DNA from: DASRIA01 sp963816975
Lineage (GTDB): Bacteria > Actinomycetota > Thermoleophilia > Solirubrobacterales > JBBDJG01
Direction of reading: 5' to 3'
DNA: 64,000 bases
Assembly (NCBI GenBank): GCA_963816975.1
Contig: CAWFMD010000006.1
Span: forward strand, 1,116,001-1,180,000
Below the pieces are notes generated by a model. It saw only the letters and a program-made list of their open reading frames with translations, searched no databases and was not told the origin of the DNA. This document shows positions 9,827 through 19,438 of the stretch, one piece after another; the first letter of the stretch is position 1; each line of letters starts with the position of its first letter. The position numbers were made by a program, and so were the translations under genes.

Positions 9827-12352
9827 CTAGACGCGGGCCTCGCGGGCCGCGTCGATCGCGTCCCGCGCCGCGTCGCGGTCACCGCGCCCGTCGGCCTCCG
9901 GGCCCGGGTGGTCGTCGCCCTTGCCCAGCGCCGAGGGCCACCAGACCTTCGGCCCGATCTCGAGCACGAGTGCCGGCACCAGCACGCTGCGCACGAGGAA
10001 CGTGTCGAGCAGCACGCCGAACGCCACCACGAAGCCGATCTCGGTGAGGAACACGAGCGGCAGCGCGGCGAGCACCGAGAACGTGCCCGCGAGCACGATG
10101 CCGGCGCTCGTGATCACGCCGCCGGTGACCGCCAGCGCGCGCAGCATCCCGGTGCGCGTGCCGTGCTTTTGCGCCTCCTCACGCGCGCGCGCCATCAGGA
10201 AGATGTTGTAGTCGACGCCCAGCGCGACCAGGAACACGAATGCGAACAGCGGCAGCGATGGATCCGAGCCGGGGAAGTCGAACACCACGTCGAAGGCGAA
10301 GTAGCCGACGCCGAGGGCGGCCACGTAGCTGACGATCACCGTCCCGATCAGCAGCAGCGGGGCGATCACCGCGCGCAGCAGCAGCATCAGTATCAGGAAC
10401 ACGACCACGAGCACGATCGGCGGGATCACGGTCGAGTCCCACGCCGCCGCGTCGCGCACGTCGAACTCGACGGCAGTCGCGCCGCCCACGAGGGTGCCCG
10501 CCGCGGCGCCCCGCGCCGCGTCGCGGATCGGTTCCACGAGGTCGAACGCGTCGGTCGAGTAGGGCTGCGGGTCGAGCGTCGCCTGGACGAGCACGCCGCG
10601 CTCGCCCTGGGCCACCGGCGCGGACACGGACTCGACTCCGGCAACCCCCTCCACGGCGCGCGTCACCGCGGGGACCTCGCGCGCCTGCGGCACGACGATG
10701 TCCGTGGGCGCGCTGGCCCCGGCCGGGAAGCTCTCGCTCAGCAGGTCCTGGCCTTCGACCGCCTCCACCTTCGTGCGATAGCTGTCGTTCGTGGTCAGGT
10801 CGGTGGAGAAGAAGACGAGGCCGGCGCTCATCACGAGCAGTGCGGCGACCGCTCCCAGCGCGACGCGCACCCGATGCGCCGAAACGACGTCGCCGACGCC
10901 TTTCCAGAACCCGTGGGTTGCGTCCGCGACGCGCTCGCGCCGTACGCGGCGCAGCTCATAGGGCTGGAAGATCGCGCGGTCGAGCGGGCCGACGATCACA
11001 GACGGGATGGCTCCGCGGGTCACCTTGCGCAGCAGCGCGTTGAGCAGCACGAGCGGCAGCAGCAGCGCCACCAGCAGGGACGCGCCGATCACGGGCACCA
11101 GGGCGCCCAGGCGTGAGCCCTCCACGCATCTGCGCCCGAGCGCGCGGCGCGGGTCCTGTTGGGCCGCGACCCAGTCCGGGGTGTGGGGCACGAACGGCCA
11201 GAAGGCGCGGCGGCCGAAGATCGTCAACAGCGCCGGCAGCAGGGTCAGCATCGAGAGGCACGCGCAGGCCACGCCCATCGCGGCGATCGGCCCCAGCCCG
11301 GCGGTGCCGTTCACCTTGGCGAGCGTCAGGCAGAACAGGGCCGCGATCACGGTCGCGGCCGAGGCGAACACCGCCGGCCCGGCTGAGCTCATCGCGGCGC
11401 GCATCGCCTCGTGGCGGTCCGCGGTGTGGTGCAGCTCCTCGCGGTAGCGCGCCACGACCAGCAGCGCGTAGTCCGTGCCCGCGCCCAGCACGAGGACCGA
11501 CATGATCGAGCTCGACTGCCCGTTGATCGTGACTCCCAGCTCCGAGATGCCGTAGCCGATCGAGCGCGACAGGATCTCCGCGAACATGACGGCCGCCAGT
11601 GGGATGAACAGGAAGATCGGCGAGCGGTAGATCAGGATCAGCAGCACGATCACCAACGTCAGCGCCGCCAGCAGCAGTGTGCCGTTGATGCTCTCGAAGA
11701 CCTTGATCGCGTCGGCCGCGTAGCCCGCGCCGCCCGTGATCTTCACCTCGAGCCCCCCGCCCGGGTCCGAGACGGCGTCGCGCCACGCATCGATCGGGTC
11801 GAGGATCGTGTCCCCCTGACCGTTGCCCTCGAGGTAGGCGGTCACGATCGCCGCCTTGCCGTCCTGTGAGCAGATCGGGCCCACGAAGGGCGCGTAGCCG
11901 GCCGGCTGGCCGGGAATCGGCGTCGTGGGGCCCGCGCATCCGCTCGGCACTCCGCGCGCAGCGCCGCCTGCCTGTTCGTTCCTCTGGCCGCCGGCGGCCG
12001 CACTGGCCCCGTCCGGGACCACCCCCGGGAAGCGCTCTTCGGTCAGGCGCGCGGCGTCGGCCTCGATCTTCCGGAGGTCGGCACCGGTGAGGCCGGACTC
12101 GCGCCGGTAGACGATCACGGCCGGCGCCAGCTCGCCGCTCTGGAGGTCCTCGGTCGCCGTCAGCGCCTTGGTGGACTCCGCATCGCCGGGCAGGAACGAG
12201 GTCGACTCGTTGTTCTCGGCGTCCGTGAACTTGCCGGGCAGGTTGGCGGGGCCCGCGGCGATGAAGATCCCGACAATCCATACGAGAAACACGGCCCACT
12301 TGGAGCGCCGGCCGGCGGCGAGGGTGAAGATCGAGCGGCGGGAGGGAGTCAT
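9827..12352 (-). CDS. MMPL/RND family transporter
   Basis: An 841-aa RND-superfamily membrane protein. A first transmembrane helix (about 18-35, WAVFLVWIVGIFIAAG) is followed by a large extracytoplasmic loop (about 36-225), a block of five to six helices, a second extracytoplasmic loop (about 520-640) and a final block ending near residue 800, the duplicated MMPL architecture. Helix motifs such as GAGTDYALLVVARYREE and GVDYNIFLMARAREE are the proton-relay regions of MmpL proteins. It probably exports lipids or hydrophobic compounds. The C terminus is short and charged. Confidence 0.93.
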   Translation of the reverse strand: MTPSRRSIFTLAAGRRSKWAVFLVWIVGIFIAAGPANLPGKFTDAENNESTSFLPGDAESTKALTATEDLQSGELAPAVIVYRRESGLTGADLRKIEADAARLTEERFPGVVPDGASAAAGGQRNEQAGGAARGVPSGCAGPTTPIPGQPAGYAPFVGPICSQDGKAAIVTAYLEGNGQGDTILDPIDAWRDAVSDPGGGLEVKITGGAGYAADAIKVFESINGTLLLAALTLVIVLLILIYRSPIFLFIPLAAVMFAEILSRSIGYGISELGVTINGQSSSIMSVLVLGAGTDYALLVVARYREELHHTADRHEAMRAAMSSAGPAVFASAATVIAALFCLTLAKVNGTAGLGPIAAMGVACACLSMLTLLPALLTIFGRRAFWPFVPHTPDWVAAQQDPRRALGRRCVEGSRLGALVPVIGASLLVALLLPLVLLNALLRKVTRGAIPSVIVGPLDRAIFQPYELRRVRRERVADATHGFWKGVGDVVSAHRVRVALGAVAALLVMSAGLVFFSTDLTTNDSYRTKVEAVEGQDLLSESFPAGASAPTDIVVPQAREVPAVTRAVEGVAGVESVSAPVAQGERGVLVQATLDPQPYSTDAFDLVEPIRDAARGAAAGTLVGGATAVEFDVRDAAAWDSTVIPPIVLVVVFLILMLLLRAVIAPLLLIGTVIVSYVAALGVGYFAFDVVFDFPGSDPSLPLFAFVFLVALGVDYNIFLMARAREEAQKHGTRTGMLRALAVTGGVITSAGIVLAGTFSVLAALPLVFLTEIGFVVAFGVLLDTFLVRSVLVPALVLEIGPKVWWPSALGKGDDHPGPEADGRGDRDAARDAIDAAREARV

Positions 12353-12458
12353 GGATGCGAGGGGTGGAGCAAGAGAGCGGTTCGCAGCCGGTCAAATCTA
12401 GCGACTGCCGGCAGCCGGCCTCCCAGGGCTTCGCCGGAGCAGCCGATACTCGGCGAAG

Positions 12459-13486
12459 TTGCACCTCGCTAACCTCGATCGATCGATCCCGCACTGCTCG
12501 AACTGACACTGACGGAGCGCGGCGAGCCCGCGTTCCGCGCCCGCCAGGTATGGCAATGGGCCGCGCGCGGCGCGCGCGGTTACGCCGAGATGACGAATCT
12601 GCCGATGGCGCTGCGCACGGCGCTGGCGGAGCGCGTGCCGTTCTCGTCGCTGACCCTCACGCGCGAGGCGCGCTCGCGCGACGGCACCGTCAAGGCGCTT
12701 TTCCACACCCACGACGGGCTGCCGGTCGAGGCGGTGTTGATGCAGTACAGCGACGGGCGCCGGTCGGTGTGCCTCAGCTCCCAATCGGGCTGCCCGCTGA
12801 CCTGCACGTTCTGCGCGACGGGCGCGATGCGCTTCGGCCGCAATCTGTCCGCCGCCGAGATCCTCGACCAGGCGCTGCACTTCCGCCGCACCACGCAGAC
12901 CAGCAATGCGATCTTCATGGGGATGGGCGAGCCGCTGATGAACCTCGACGCCGTGCTCGCGGCCTGCGGGCGGCTGCCGGACATCGGGATCACCCATCGC
13001 CGCACCGCGATCTCGACTGTGGGGTGGATCCCGGGGATCGACCGCCTCACGCACGAGCCCGCGCCGGTGCGCCTGGCGCTGTCGCTCCATGCGCCCGACG
13101 ATGACCTGCGCACGCGGATCATGCCCGTCAACGAGCGCTATCCGCTGGGCGAAGTGCTCGCCGCCTGCCGCCGGCACTACGAGCGCAAACGCCGCCGCGT
13201 ATTCGTCGAGTACGTGATGCTGGCCGGCGTCAACGACAGCGTCGAACAGGCGCGCGCGCTCGCCGCGCTGCTGGACCCGCTCGCGTTCAAGGTCAACCTG
13301 ATCCCGTTCAATCCCACGGACTCGTCGTACCGCGCGTCTTCGTCAAAGGCGATCGAGGCATTTCGGGACGCGCTCGAGCACCGTGGGCTGGAGGCGCCGG
13401 TGCGCCACACCCGCGGGCAGGACATCGCCGCGGCCTGCGGGCAGCTGGCCGCGAAGTCCGCGCCGTCCGGCAGCCCGGATCCGTAG
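12459..13486 (+). CDS. rlmN: 23S rRNA/tRNA adenine C2-methyltransferase RlmN (5' end out of frame)
   Basis: Radical SAM methyltransferase for 23S rRNA A2503 and tRNA A37. The cluster motif is CPLTCTFCATG (CxxxCxxC) and the C-terminal catalytic Cys is in RGQDIAAACGQL. Homology in this frame reaches back through RGEPAFRARQVWQWAARGA to about 12491, yet this stretch has no ATG, GTG or TTG, and an in-frame TAA lies at 12470. A TTG at 12459, 8 nt after a GATACT box, opens HLANLDRSI in another frame. The two join in frame if the (GATC)3 tract at 12477-12488 had four copies. The only conventional in-frame start is ATG 12590, which would lose about 35 conserved residues. Confidence 0.85.
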
Positions 13487-13496
13487 CCTGTCGCGC

Positions 13497-14210
13497 ATGT
13501 GCGGGCGTTACAGCAACACGCGCGGCAAGTCCGACGACCTCTCGCGCCGGATGGCGGACCTGCTCGGCGTCGAGCAGCTCGGGCACGACCGCGGCTACGA
13601 GCGGTTCAACGTCGCTCCCACCGATGAGGTGCTGGCGGCGGTCGAGGACCGCCGCGGCCGCCGGCTGGAGCTGTTGCGCTGGGGCCTGATTCCGCACTGG
13701 GCACAGCAGGACAAGCCGCGTCACCCGATGATCAACGCCCGCGCCGAGACGGTGCGCGAGCGACCCGCCTACCGGGACCTGGTCGAGCAGGCGCGGCACC
13801 GCTGCCTGGTCCTGGCCGACGGCTGGTACGAGTGGCAGAAGCCCGAGGACCCGAAGCAGCCGCGCCGGCCCGTGCGCTTCTCGCTTGCCGGGGGCGAGCC
13901 GTTCTGCTTCGCCGGGCTCTGGACGGCCGGCACCTGCACGATCGTCACCTGCGGGGCCAACGACCTCGCGCGGCCGATCCACGACCGCATGCCGGTCGTG
14001 CTGGCTGACCCACCGGGCTGGGAGGCGTGGCTCGACGCGCGGCTCGACGGCCACGCCGTGTCCGAGTTGCTGAAACCACTGCCCTCGTCGCGCCTGTCGA
14101 TGCGACCCGCCAGCCCGCTCGTCAACTCGGTGCGCAACGACGGGCCCGAGTTGCTCAGCGACGAGCCGCCGACCGCGGCGGCACCGGCGCAGCTCCAGAT
14201 CCTGCCCTAG
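13497..14210 (+). CDS. SRAP-domain protein (YedK/HMCES family)
   Basis: A 237-aa SOS-response-associated peptidase. I chose ATG 13497 because it gives the obligatory MCGRY start. Cys2, exposed after Met removal, forms the thiazolidine crosslink with abasic sites in single-stranded DNA. Other active-site residues are visible: Asn in INARAET, Glu in WYEW and His in IHDRMP. A TAGCCT box at 13484-13489 sits 7 nt upstream, giving a leaderless start. It follows rlmN by 10 nt and precedes a STAS gene. Confidence 0.92.
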   Translation: MCGRYSNTRGKSDDLSRRMADLLGVEQLGHDRGYERFNVAPTDEVLAAVEDRRGRRLELLRWGLIPHWAQQDKPRHPMINARAETVRERPAYRDLVEQARHRCLVLADGWYEWQKPEDPKQPRRPVRFSLAGGEPFCFAGLWTAGTCTIVTCGANDLARPIHDRMPVVLADPPGWEAWLDARLDGHAVSELLKPLPSSRLSMRPASPLVNSVRNDGPELLSDEPPTAAAPAQLQILP

Positions 14211-14232
14211 CCGGCGACTAGTATCCCGGCCC

Positions 14233-14685
14233 ATGAGCGTGGGCGAGTTTGGTGAGCAGTTCCGTGATCCGTGTCAAGTCGACGTGGAGCGCCTCGAGGA
14301 CACGATCGTCGTACGCGTGTCCGGGGCACTCGACGTGGATTGCGGCAGTGTCCTGGACGCGACCCTGGCCGGGTTCCCCGACGAGGGCGCGCAGTCGGTG
14401 GTGGTGGACCTGCGGGCGCTCGAGTTCGTCGACTCCGCCGGGTTGCGGGTGCTGCTGGAGCATCAGCTGAGGTCGCAGAAGAAGGGGTTCGGCTTTTCCC
14501 TGATAGCTCCGCGCGGGCACCCCAAGAAGGTCTTCGACATGACCAACATCGGGCAGGTGATCGAGGTCCGGCCCGATCCGGACGCCCCCACCAGCGACGC
14601 CGCCAAGGCCGCGGACCGCGCTTCGGCGGGCCTCGGGACCGACGAGCCGGATCCCGCCGACTGGCTGCAGCGCCGACCCGGTTAG
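14233..14685 (+). CDS. STAS-domain anti-sigma factor antagonist-like protein
   Basis: A 150-aa protein with a STAS domain over about residues 10-115. The phosphorylatable Ser is in VDSAGLRVLLEH, as in SpoIIAA/RsbV. VVRVSGALDVD and VVVDLRALEF are the preceding strands. A charged tail of about 35 residues follows. In this family the dephosphorylated form sequesters an anti-sigma factor. No anti-sigma kinase or alternative sigma gene is adjacent, so the partner is not known. A TAGTAT box at 14219-14224 is 8 nt before the ATG. Confidence 0.85.
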   Translation: MSVGEFGEQFRDPCQVDVERLEDTIVVRVSGALDVDCGSVLDATLAGFPDEGAQSVVVDLRALEFVDSAGLRVLLEHQLRSQKKGFGFSLIAPRGHPKKVFDMTNIGQVIEVRPDPDAPTSDAAKAADRASAGLGTDEPDPADWLQRRPG

Positions 14686-14694
14686 GATCGAGCA

Positions 14695-15606
14695 ATGGCT
14701 CGCCTGGACGTGACCTTCAGCTCGGGCGGCGAGCGCTGCGCCGCATGGCTGTTCGTGCCCGACTCCGCAGACGGCGCCGTGCCGTGCGTGGTGATGGCGC
14801 ACGGGTTCGGGGGAACACGGGCGGACGCGATCCCAAGCTTCGCCGAGCGCTTCGTCGAGGCCGGCTTTGCGGCGCTCGCCTTCGACTACCGGCACTTCGG
14901 TGACAGCGAGGGCGAACCGCGCCAGCTGCTGGACATCGGCCGCCAGCTCGACGACTGGACCGCGGCGATCGCATGCGCCCGCACGCGGGACGAGGTCGAC
15001 GAGACCCGCATCGCGTTGTGGGGCTCGTCGTTCTCCGGTGGCCACGTCGTTCCCGCGGGCGTGCGCGACGGTCAGGTGCGGGCCGTGATCTCGCAGGGGC
15101 CGTTTGCCGACGGCCTGCGGCAGATCGCCTCCTTCTCGCTTGCGCTCAACCTGAAGATCACGCTGCATGCGCTCCGGGACCAGGCCCGGGCGCTGGTCGG
15201 CCGCCCGCCGCACTACGTGCCCGTCGTCGGGCCGCCCGGCTCGGACGCGGTGCTGCAGTCGCCCGCGTCGGACGCCGGCTACGGCGCGATCATCGGCGAG
15301 GGCTCGCGCTGGCGTAACGAGTGCACGCCGCGGGTGATGCTGCGCGTCGGCCGGTACCGCCCGTTCCGGCTCGGCGCCCGGCTGCCGTGCCCCTGGCTGG
15401 TCTGCATCGCCGATCGGGACGACCTCACCCCCCCGCGCGTGGCCCGCGACCTCGCGCAGCGCGCCGGGGCCGAGGTGCGCGGATACGACCTCGGGCATTT
15501 CGACGTCTACCGGGGAGCCGGGTTCGAGCAGGTGGTCGCAGACCAGGTGGCGTTCCTCCAGCGGAACCTGGTCACCGACCGGACGCCCGCCGCCGCGCCG
15601 GCCTAG
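14695..15606 (+). CDS. Alpha/beta hydrolase
   Basis: A 303-aa alpha/beta-hydrolase of the dienelactone hydrolase/UCP-like type, without a signal peptide. The oxyanion region is VMAHGFGGTR (about residues 36-45), the nucleophile elbow is GSSFSGGH (about 107), the acid is in IADRDDLTPP and the His in YDLGHFDVYRG. The substrate is not inferable. Its TAGGAT -10 box (14683-14688) overlaps the STAS stop codon and lies 6 nt before the ATG, so this gene may have its own leaderless promoter as well as read-through. Confidence 0.85.
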   Translation: MARLDVTFSSGGERCAAWLFVPDSADGAVPCVVMAHGFGGTRADAIPSFAERFVEAGFAALAFDYRHFGDSEGEPRQLLDIGRQLDDWTAAIACARTRDEVDETRIALWGSSFSGGHVVPAGVRDGQVRAVISQGPFADGLRQIASFSLALNLKITLHALRDQARALVGRPPHYVPVVGPPGSDAVLQSPASDAGYGAIIGEGSRWRNECTPRVMLRVGRYRPFRLGARLPCPWLVCIADRDDLTPPRVARDLAQRAGAEVRGYDLGHFDVYRGAGFEQVVADQVAFLQRNLVTDRTPAAAPA

Positions 15607-15674
15607 GCAAGCGGGTATCTTCGGACCCAACGCGTCCCCGGACGAGGGGAGGGACGCATTTCGAGGGGAGCGAG

Positions 15675-18221
15675 ATGGGTTGCATCCGCATGCTGTTGAG
15701 GGCTGCCATCCTGGCCTTGCCGCTGGGCGCGCTCGCGCTGCCCGGCACGGCCGGTGCGGCGATCCCGAACATCCCCAACGGCGCGGGCGGCAACATCACC
15801 TGCACCGTGCAGACCGGCGCCAATGCGGGACAGCGCCATTGCGCGGGCATCTTCACGACCTTCGACGGCGCGCCGATCGACGTCAACGTCGGCTTCCCGC
15901 CCGCGCCCGCGAGCGGGCCGGACGGAGACTTCCCCGTGGTCGGCCTGTTCCACGGGTGGGGCGGGAGCAAGCTGGCGGTCACCTCGGGCGGCTGGATCAA
16001 CGACGGCTACGCCGTGTTCTCGATGAGCGCTCGCGGGTGGGGCAACTCGTGCGGCGCCTTCGATTCCAAGCGCACTCAGCCGGTGTGCGCCAACGGCTAC
16101 AACCACTTGATGGACACGCGCGTCGAGGTGCGCGACGCGCAGGAGGTCTTCGAGGCGCTCGCCGACCGCGCGGCCACGGGTGCGACGGCCGGTGAGGGCC
16201 TGATCGACCCGCAGGCGATCGGCGCGACCGGCGGGTCCTACGGCGGCGGCATGTCGATGGCGCTGGGAGCCCTCAAGGACCGCAAGATGATTCCGGCCGG
16301 CGACGGCACACTGGTTCCCTGGGTCAGCGACACCGGCAAGCCCATGCGGATCGCCGCGGCGCAGCCTGACATTCCCTGGACCGACCTCGTCTACTCGCTG
16401 CAGCCCAACGGGCACACGCTCGACTACGTCGTCGACTCCCCGTATCTGGCGCGTGGCCGCATCGGGGTGATGAAGCAGTCCTTCGTCACCGGCCTCTATA
16501 CGACGGGCCAGGCCGCGAGCAACTATGCGCCCGCGGGCACCGATCCCGACGCAGATCTGATCAACTGGTTCGCGAGCATCAATGCCGGTGAGCCCTATGA
16601 CCAGAACCCTGCGTCGCAGGACATCGCCGACGAGCTCACCAAGCATCACTCCTCGTACTACATCGACGATTCGACGGCGCCCGCACCGCTGCTGATCTCC
16701 AACGGCTGGACCGACGACCTGTTCCCGCCGGACGAGGCGATCCGCTTCTACAACCGCACGCGCGCCACCCATCCCGGCACGCCGATCTCGCTGATCTTCT
16801 CCGACCACGGCCACCCGCGCGGCCAGAACAAGGGCCCGGACGCAACCTTCCGCAGCCGCCAGCTGCACGCGTGGTTCGACCACTACGTGAAGGGCACGGG
16901 AGCGGCTCCGTTCCAGGGAGTCCAGACCCTCACCCAGACCTGCGGCAACCCTTCGGGTGGCGCGACCGGCTCCTTCGACGACCCGAACACCGATCAGCCG
17001 TTCCGCGCTCCGACGTGGGCGGACCTGCCCCGCGGGGAGGTGCGCCACACCGCCGCTGCGGCCCAGGTGATCGCGCCGTCGATCAGCGACCAGGCCGGCG
17101 CGGCGTTCGACCCGATCACCGGCGGCGGGGCGTGCGCGACCGCTCCGGGTGACGATCAGGCCGGCACGGCCACCTACCGCCTGCCCGCCGCGACCGGGGA
17201 CGGCTACACCCTGATGGGCTCGCCGACGATCGTGGCGGACATCAACTCCCCGGGTCCGACGTCACAGCTCGCCGCCCGGCTGCTCGATGTCGCACCCGAG
17301 GGCAACGAGACGCTCGTGGCGCGCGGTCTCTACCGCCCGGAGATCAACTCCGGCTCCGCGGCGACCCGCCAGGTGTTCCAGCTGCATCCCAACGGGTGGC
17401 GCTTCGACGCAGACCACATCGCGAAGCTGGAGCTGCTGCCGGCGGACCAGCCCTACGGGCGCAACTCGAACGGCCAGGCGACCGTCACGGTCTCGAACCT
17501 GGAGCTGCGCCTGCCCGTGCTCGAGGAGCCGGGCGGAGTCGTGCTGAGCGCGGCGCCGAAGGTGGTCCCGCCCGGTTACCAGCTGTCCGCGGATTACGTG
17601 GCGGCAGGCTATCCGCGGCCGAAGGGCGCGACACCGTTCTACGTCTCGCTGGTGCCGGCCTATGCGCAGTGCGCCGGCGCCAACCGACAGCACGGACCGC
17701 CGCTGGCATTCGGCTCTTGCAATCCGCCGCAGCAGGCTTCGAGTGATCTGACCGTCGGCACGCCCGACGCCAACGGCGAGTTCTCCAACTCGATCGGAGC
17801 CGTGCGGTTCGGCGTCACGGTCGGCGATCCGGGCACACCGGAGAGCGAGGCAGACGTGCGCGTGACGATGTCACTGACGGACGTGCGCAACCAGAGCAAC
17901 CTCTCCGACTACACCGGACAGCTCCAGATCAACCCGGGCGTGCGGATCACCGACCGCCACGGCGGGCCGTCCGCGTCGGAGACGATGCAGGACGCGGTGT
18001 TCCCGATCGTCGCGCCCTGCGCGGCCACCGCGAGCGCCACGATCGGCGCGACCTGCTCGGTGTCGACGACCTTCAACGCGGTCGTGCCCGGCGCGGTGGT
18101 GGAGGGCAAGCGCGCGATCTGGCAGCTCGGCCAGGTCGAGGTGCGCGACGGCGGCGCCGACGGCCTCGCGTCCACGGGCCCCAACGCAGTGTTCATGCGC
18201 CAGGGCATCTTCGTCCCCTGA
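15675..18221 (+). CDS. Secreted S15/CocE-like hydrolase with shared C-terminal domain (paralogue)
   Basis: An 848-aa secreted paralogue of the protein at 6498-9044, of the same length and with long identical runs, but in inverted orientation. The ATG at 15675 follows a GAGGGGAG Shine-Dalgarno sequence. The signal peptide core is ILALPLGALALPGTAGA. The nucleophile is in GGSYGGGMSM, the acid candidate in TDDLFPPDEA and the His in SDHGHPRGQN. The last 204 residues (17607-18221) are the shared four-Cys domain, ending MRQGIFVP. The hydrolase core is much more conserved between the two copies than signal peptide or linker. I infer gene duplication with retained function; the substrate is unknown. 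Confidence 0.85.
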   Translation: MGCIRMLLRAAILALPLGALALPGTAGAAIPNIPNGAGGNITCTVQTGANAGQRHCAGIFTTFDGAPIDVNVGFPPAPASGPDGDFPVVGLFHGWGGSKLAVTSGGWINDGYAVFSMSARGWGNSCGAFDSKRTQPVCANGYNHLMDTRVEVRDAQEVFEALADRAATGATAGEGLIDPQAIGATGGSYGGGMSMALGALKDRKMIPAGDGTLVPWVSDTGKPMRIAAAQPDIPWTDLVYSLQPNGHTLDYVVDSPYLARGRIGVMKQSFVTGLYTTGQAASNYAPAGTDPDADLINWFASINAGEPYDQNPASQDIADELTKHHSSYYIDDSTAPAPLLISNGWTDDLFPPDEAIRFYNRTRATHPGTPISLIFSDHGHPRGQNKGPDATFRSRQLHAWFDHYVKGTGAAPFQGVQTLTQTCGNPSGGATGSFDDPNTDQPFRAPTWADLPRGEVRHTAAAAQVIAPSISDQAGAAFDPITGGGACATAPGDDQAGTATYRLPAATGDGYTLMGSPTIVADINSPGPTSQLAARLLDVAPEGNETLVARGLYRPEINSGSAATRQVFQLHPNGWRFDADHIAKLELLPADQPYGRNSNGQATVTVSNLELRLPVLEEPGGVVLSAAPKVVPPGYQLSADYVAAGYPRPKGATPFYVSLVPAYAQCAGANRQHGPPLAFGSCNPPQQASSDLTVGTPDANGEFSNSIGAVRFGVTVGDPGTPESEADVRVTMSLTDVRNQSNLSDYTGQLQINPGVRITDRHGGPSASETMQDAVFPIVAPCAATASATIGATCSVSTTFNAVVPGAVVEGKRAIWQLGQVEVRDGGADGLASTGPNAVFMRQGIFVP

Positions 18222-18375
18222 GCTGAGCCATACCCCGGCCGCGCGCGGGTCCCGGCGTCGCGGTACTAACACGACAGGCGGCGCGCCGGTTTCCGATCGG
18301 CGCGTGGCGGGCATCCGTGTCGGGTATTCGAGCCGGGCAGGCGGCCCGGCTCTCGTCACGAGAGGAGACACACAG

Positions 18376-19044
18376 ATGCTCAGACGCTCGTTGCCGGTGG
18401 TGATCGCGGGGTTGGTGGCGTTCGCGCTGCCCGCGACCGTCCATGCGGCGGAGCCCAAGCAGGGCGACCTCACGGTGCGGATCGCCGTCAAGAAGTTCCA
18501 GGCCAAGAACAAGGACAAGCGGACGGTCGCCAAGGGAACCGCGACGGCGCAGTTCGTCGACAACGCGGGCCGCAAGACGCAGCTGCGCCTGCCGGTCACG
18601 CTGACCGCCAAGCGCGGCGGGTCGTGCCGGATCCTGACGCTCACCCTGGACCAGTTGAAGCTGACGCTGCTGGGCCTCAACGTCGATCTCAGCAAAGTCG
18701 ACCTGCGGGTCACCGGCAAGCGCAACGGCGGCGTGCTCGGATCGCTGTTCTGCAAGCTCGCCAACGCGCGGGTGAAGACGTCGGCCCGGGCGGCCGTGAA
18801 GCGGCTCAACGCCCGCCTTGCCCGCAAGCCGATCCAGCCGCTTGCGTTCACGGTGCCGCTGTCGCCGCGCTCGGCCTCGGCCGCGGCCACAGTGCCGGCG
18901 TGCCCGGTGCTGAACCTCGTGCTCGGTCCGCTGCACCTGGACCTGCTGGGACTCGTGGTGGACCTGAACAAGGTCAACCTCGTGATCACGGCCACGCCCG
19001 GGGGCGGAGCGCTCGGCAACCTGTTCTGCACCCTCTCGAAGTAG
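18376..19044 (+). CDS. Secreted protein with internal duplication, unknown function
   Basis: A 222-aa exported protein. The ATG 18376 follows AGAGGAG and encodes a signal peptide (SLPVVIAGLVAFALPATVHAA). Two related units of about 46 residues occupy roughly 78-125 and 176-222. Each starts with Cys and contains LLGLNVDLSKVDLRVT or LLGLVVDLNKVNLVIT, then a Gly-rich turn and a LFC motif near the end. Two Cys per unit suggest one disulfide each. The unit resembles a repeat seen in other actinobacterial exported proteins of unknown function. I cannot assign a role. Confidence 0.75.
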   Translation: MLRRSLPVVIAGLVAFALPATVHAAEPKQGDLTVRIAVKKFQAKNKDKRTVAKGTATAQFVDNAGRKTQLRLPVTLTAKRGGSCRILTLTLDQLKLTLLGLNVDLSKVDLRVTGKRNGGVLGSLFCKLANARVKTSARAAVKRLNARLARKPIQPLAFTVPLSPRSASAAATVPACPVLNLVLGPLHLDLLGLVVDLNKVNLVITATPGGGALGNLFCTLSK

Positions 19045-19120
19045 TCGTGTGATGCGCGGTGGGGTCCCGTCCGCGTGAGGCGGGGCCCCGCGCCGCGCGC
19101 GGTACAGTGAGAGCCGGCCT

Positions 19121-19193
<73 letters not shown>

Positions 19194-19438
19194 TGCTTTC
19201 GTGGAGCCAAACGAGTGGTGCGGGGCCTCCACGGGCTCGGATCAACCAACCAGCGCGGGGCTCGATCGACCGGATCGCAGCGACTGGCGGTGCGGTTCGC
19301 CGAGTTCCAGAAGCGTGGAAACTATGCAGGCGCTAGTGCTTTCGGTCGCTGGAACGTCCTCCGCTGGGCCACGACGTGAGCGGAAACGTGAGCGAGGCGA
19401 AGCCGTCTAAGAAAGTGGGGGACGTCGTCACTTTACGC

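Noticed and set aside
9038..11116. A 692-codon plus-strand frame across the LURP-one-like and MMPL genes
   Set aside because: It overlaps two real genes in a wrong frame, and low-complexity Glu/His/Arg runs mark it as a shadow.
19194..19438. Search for an attachment-site duplicate of the tRNA-Thr 3' end
   Set aside because: No second copy of the tRNA 3' sequence and no integrase were found in this window.
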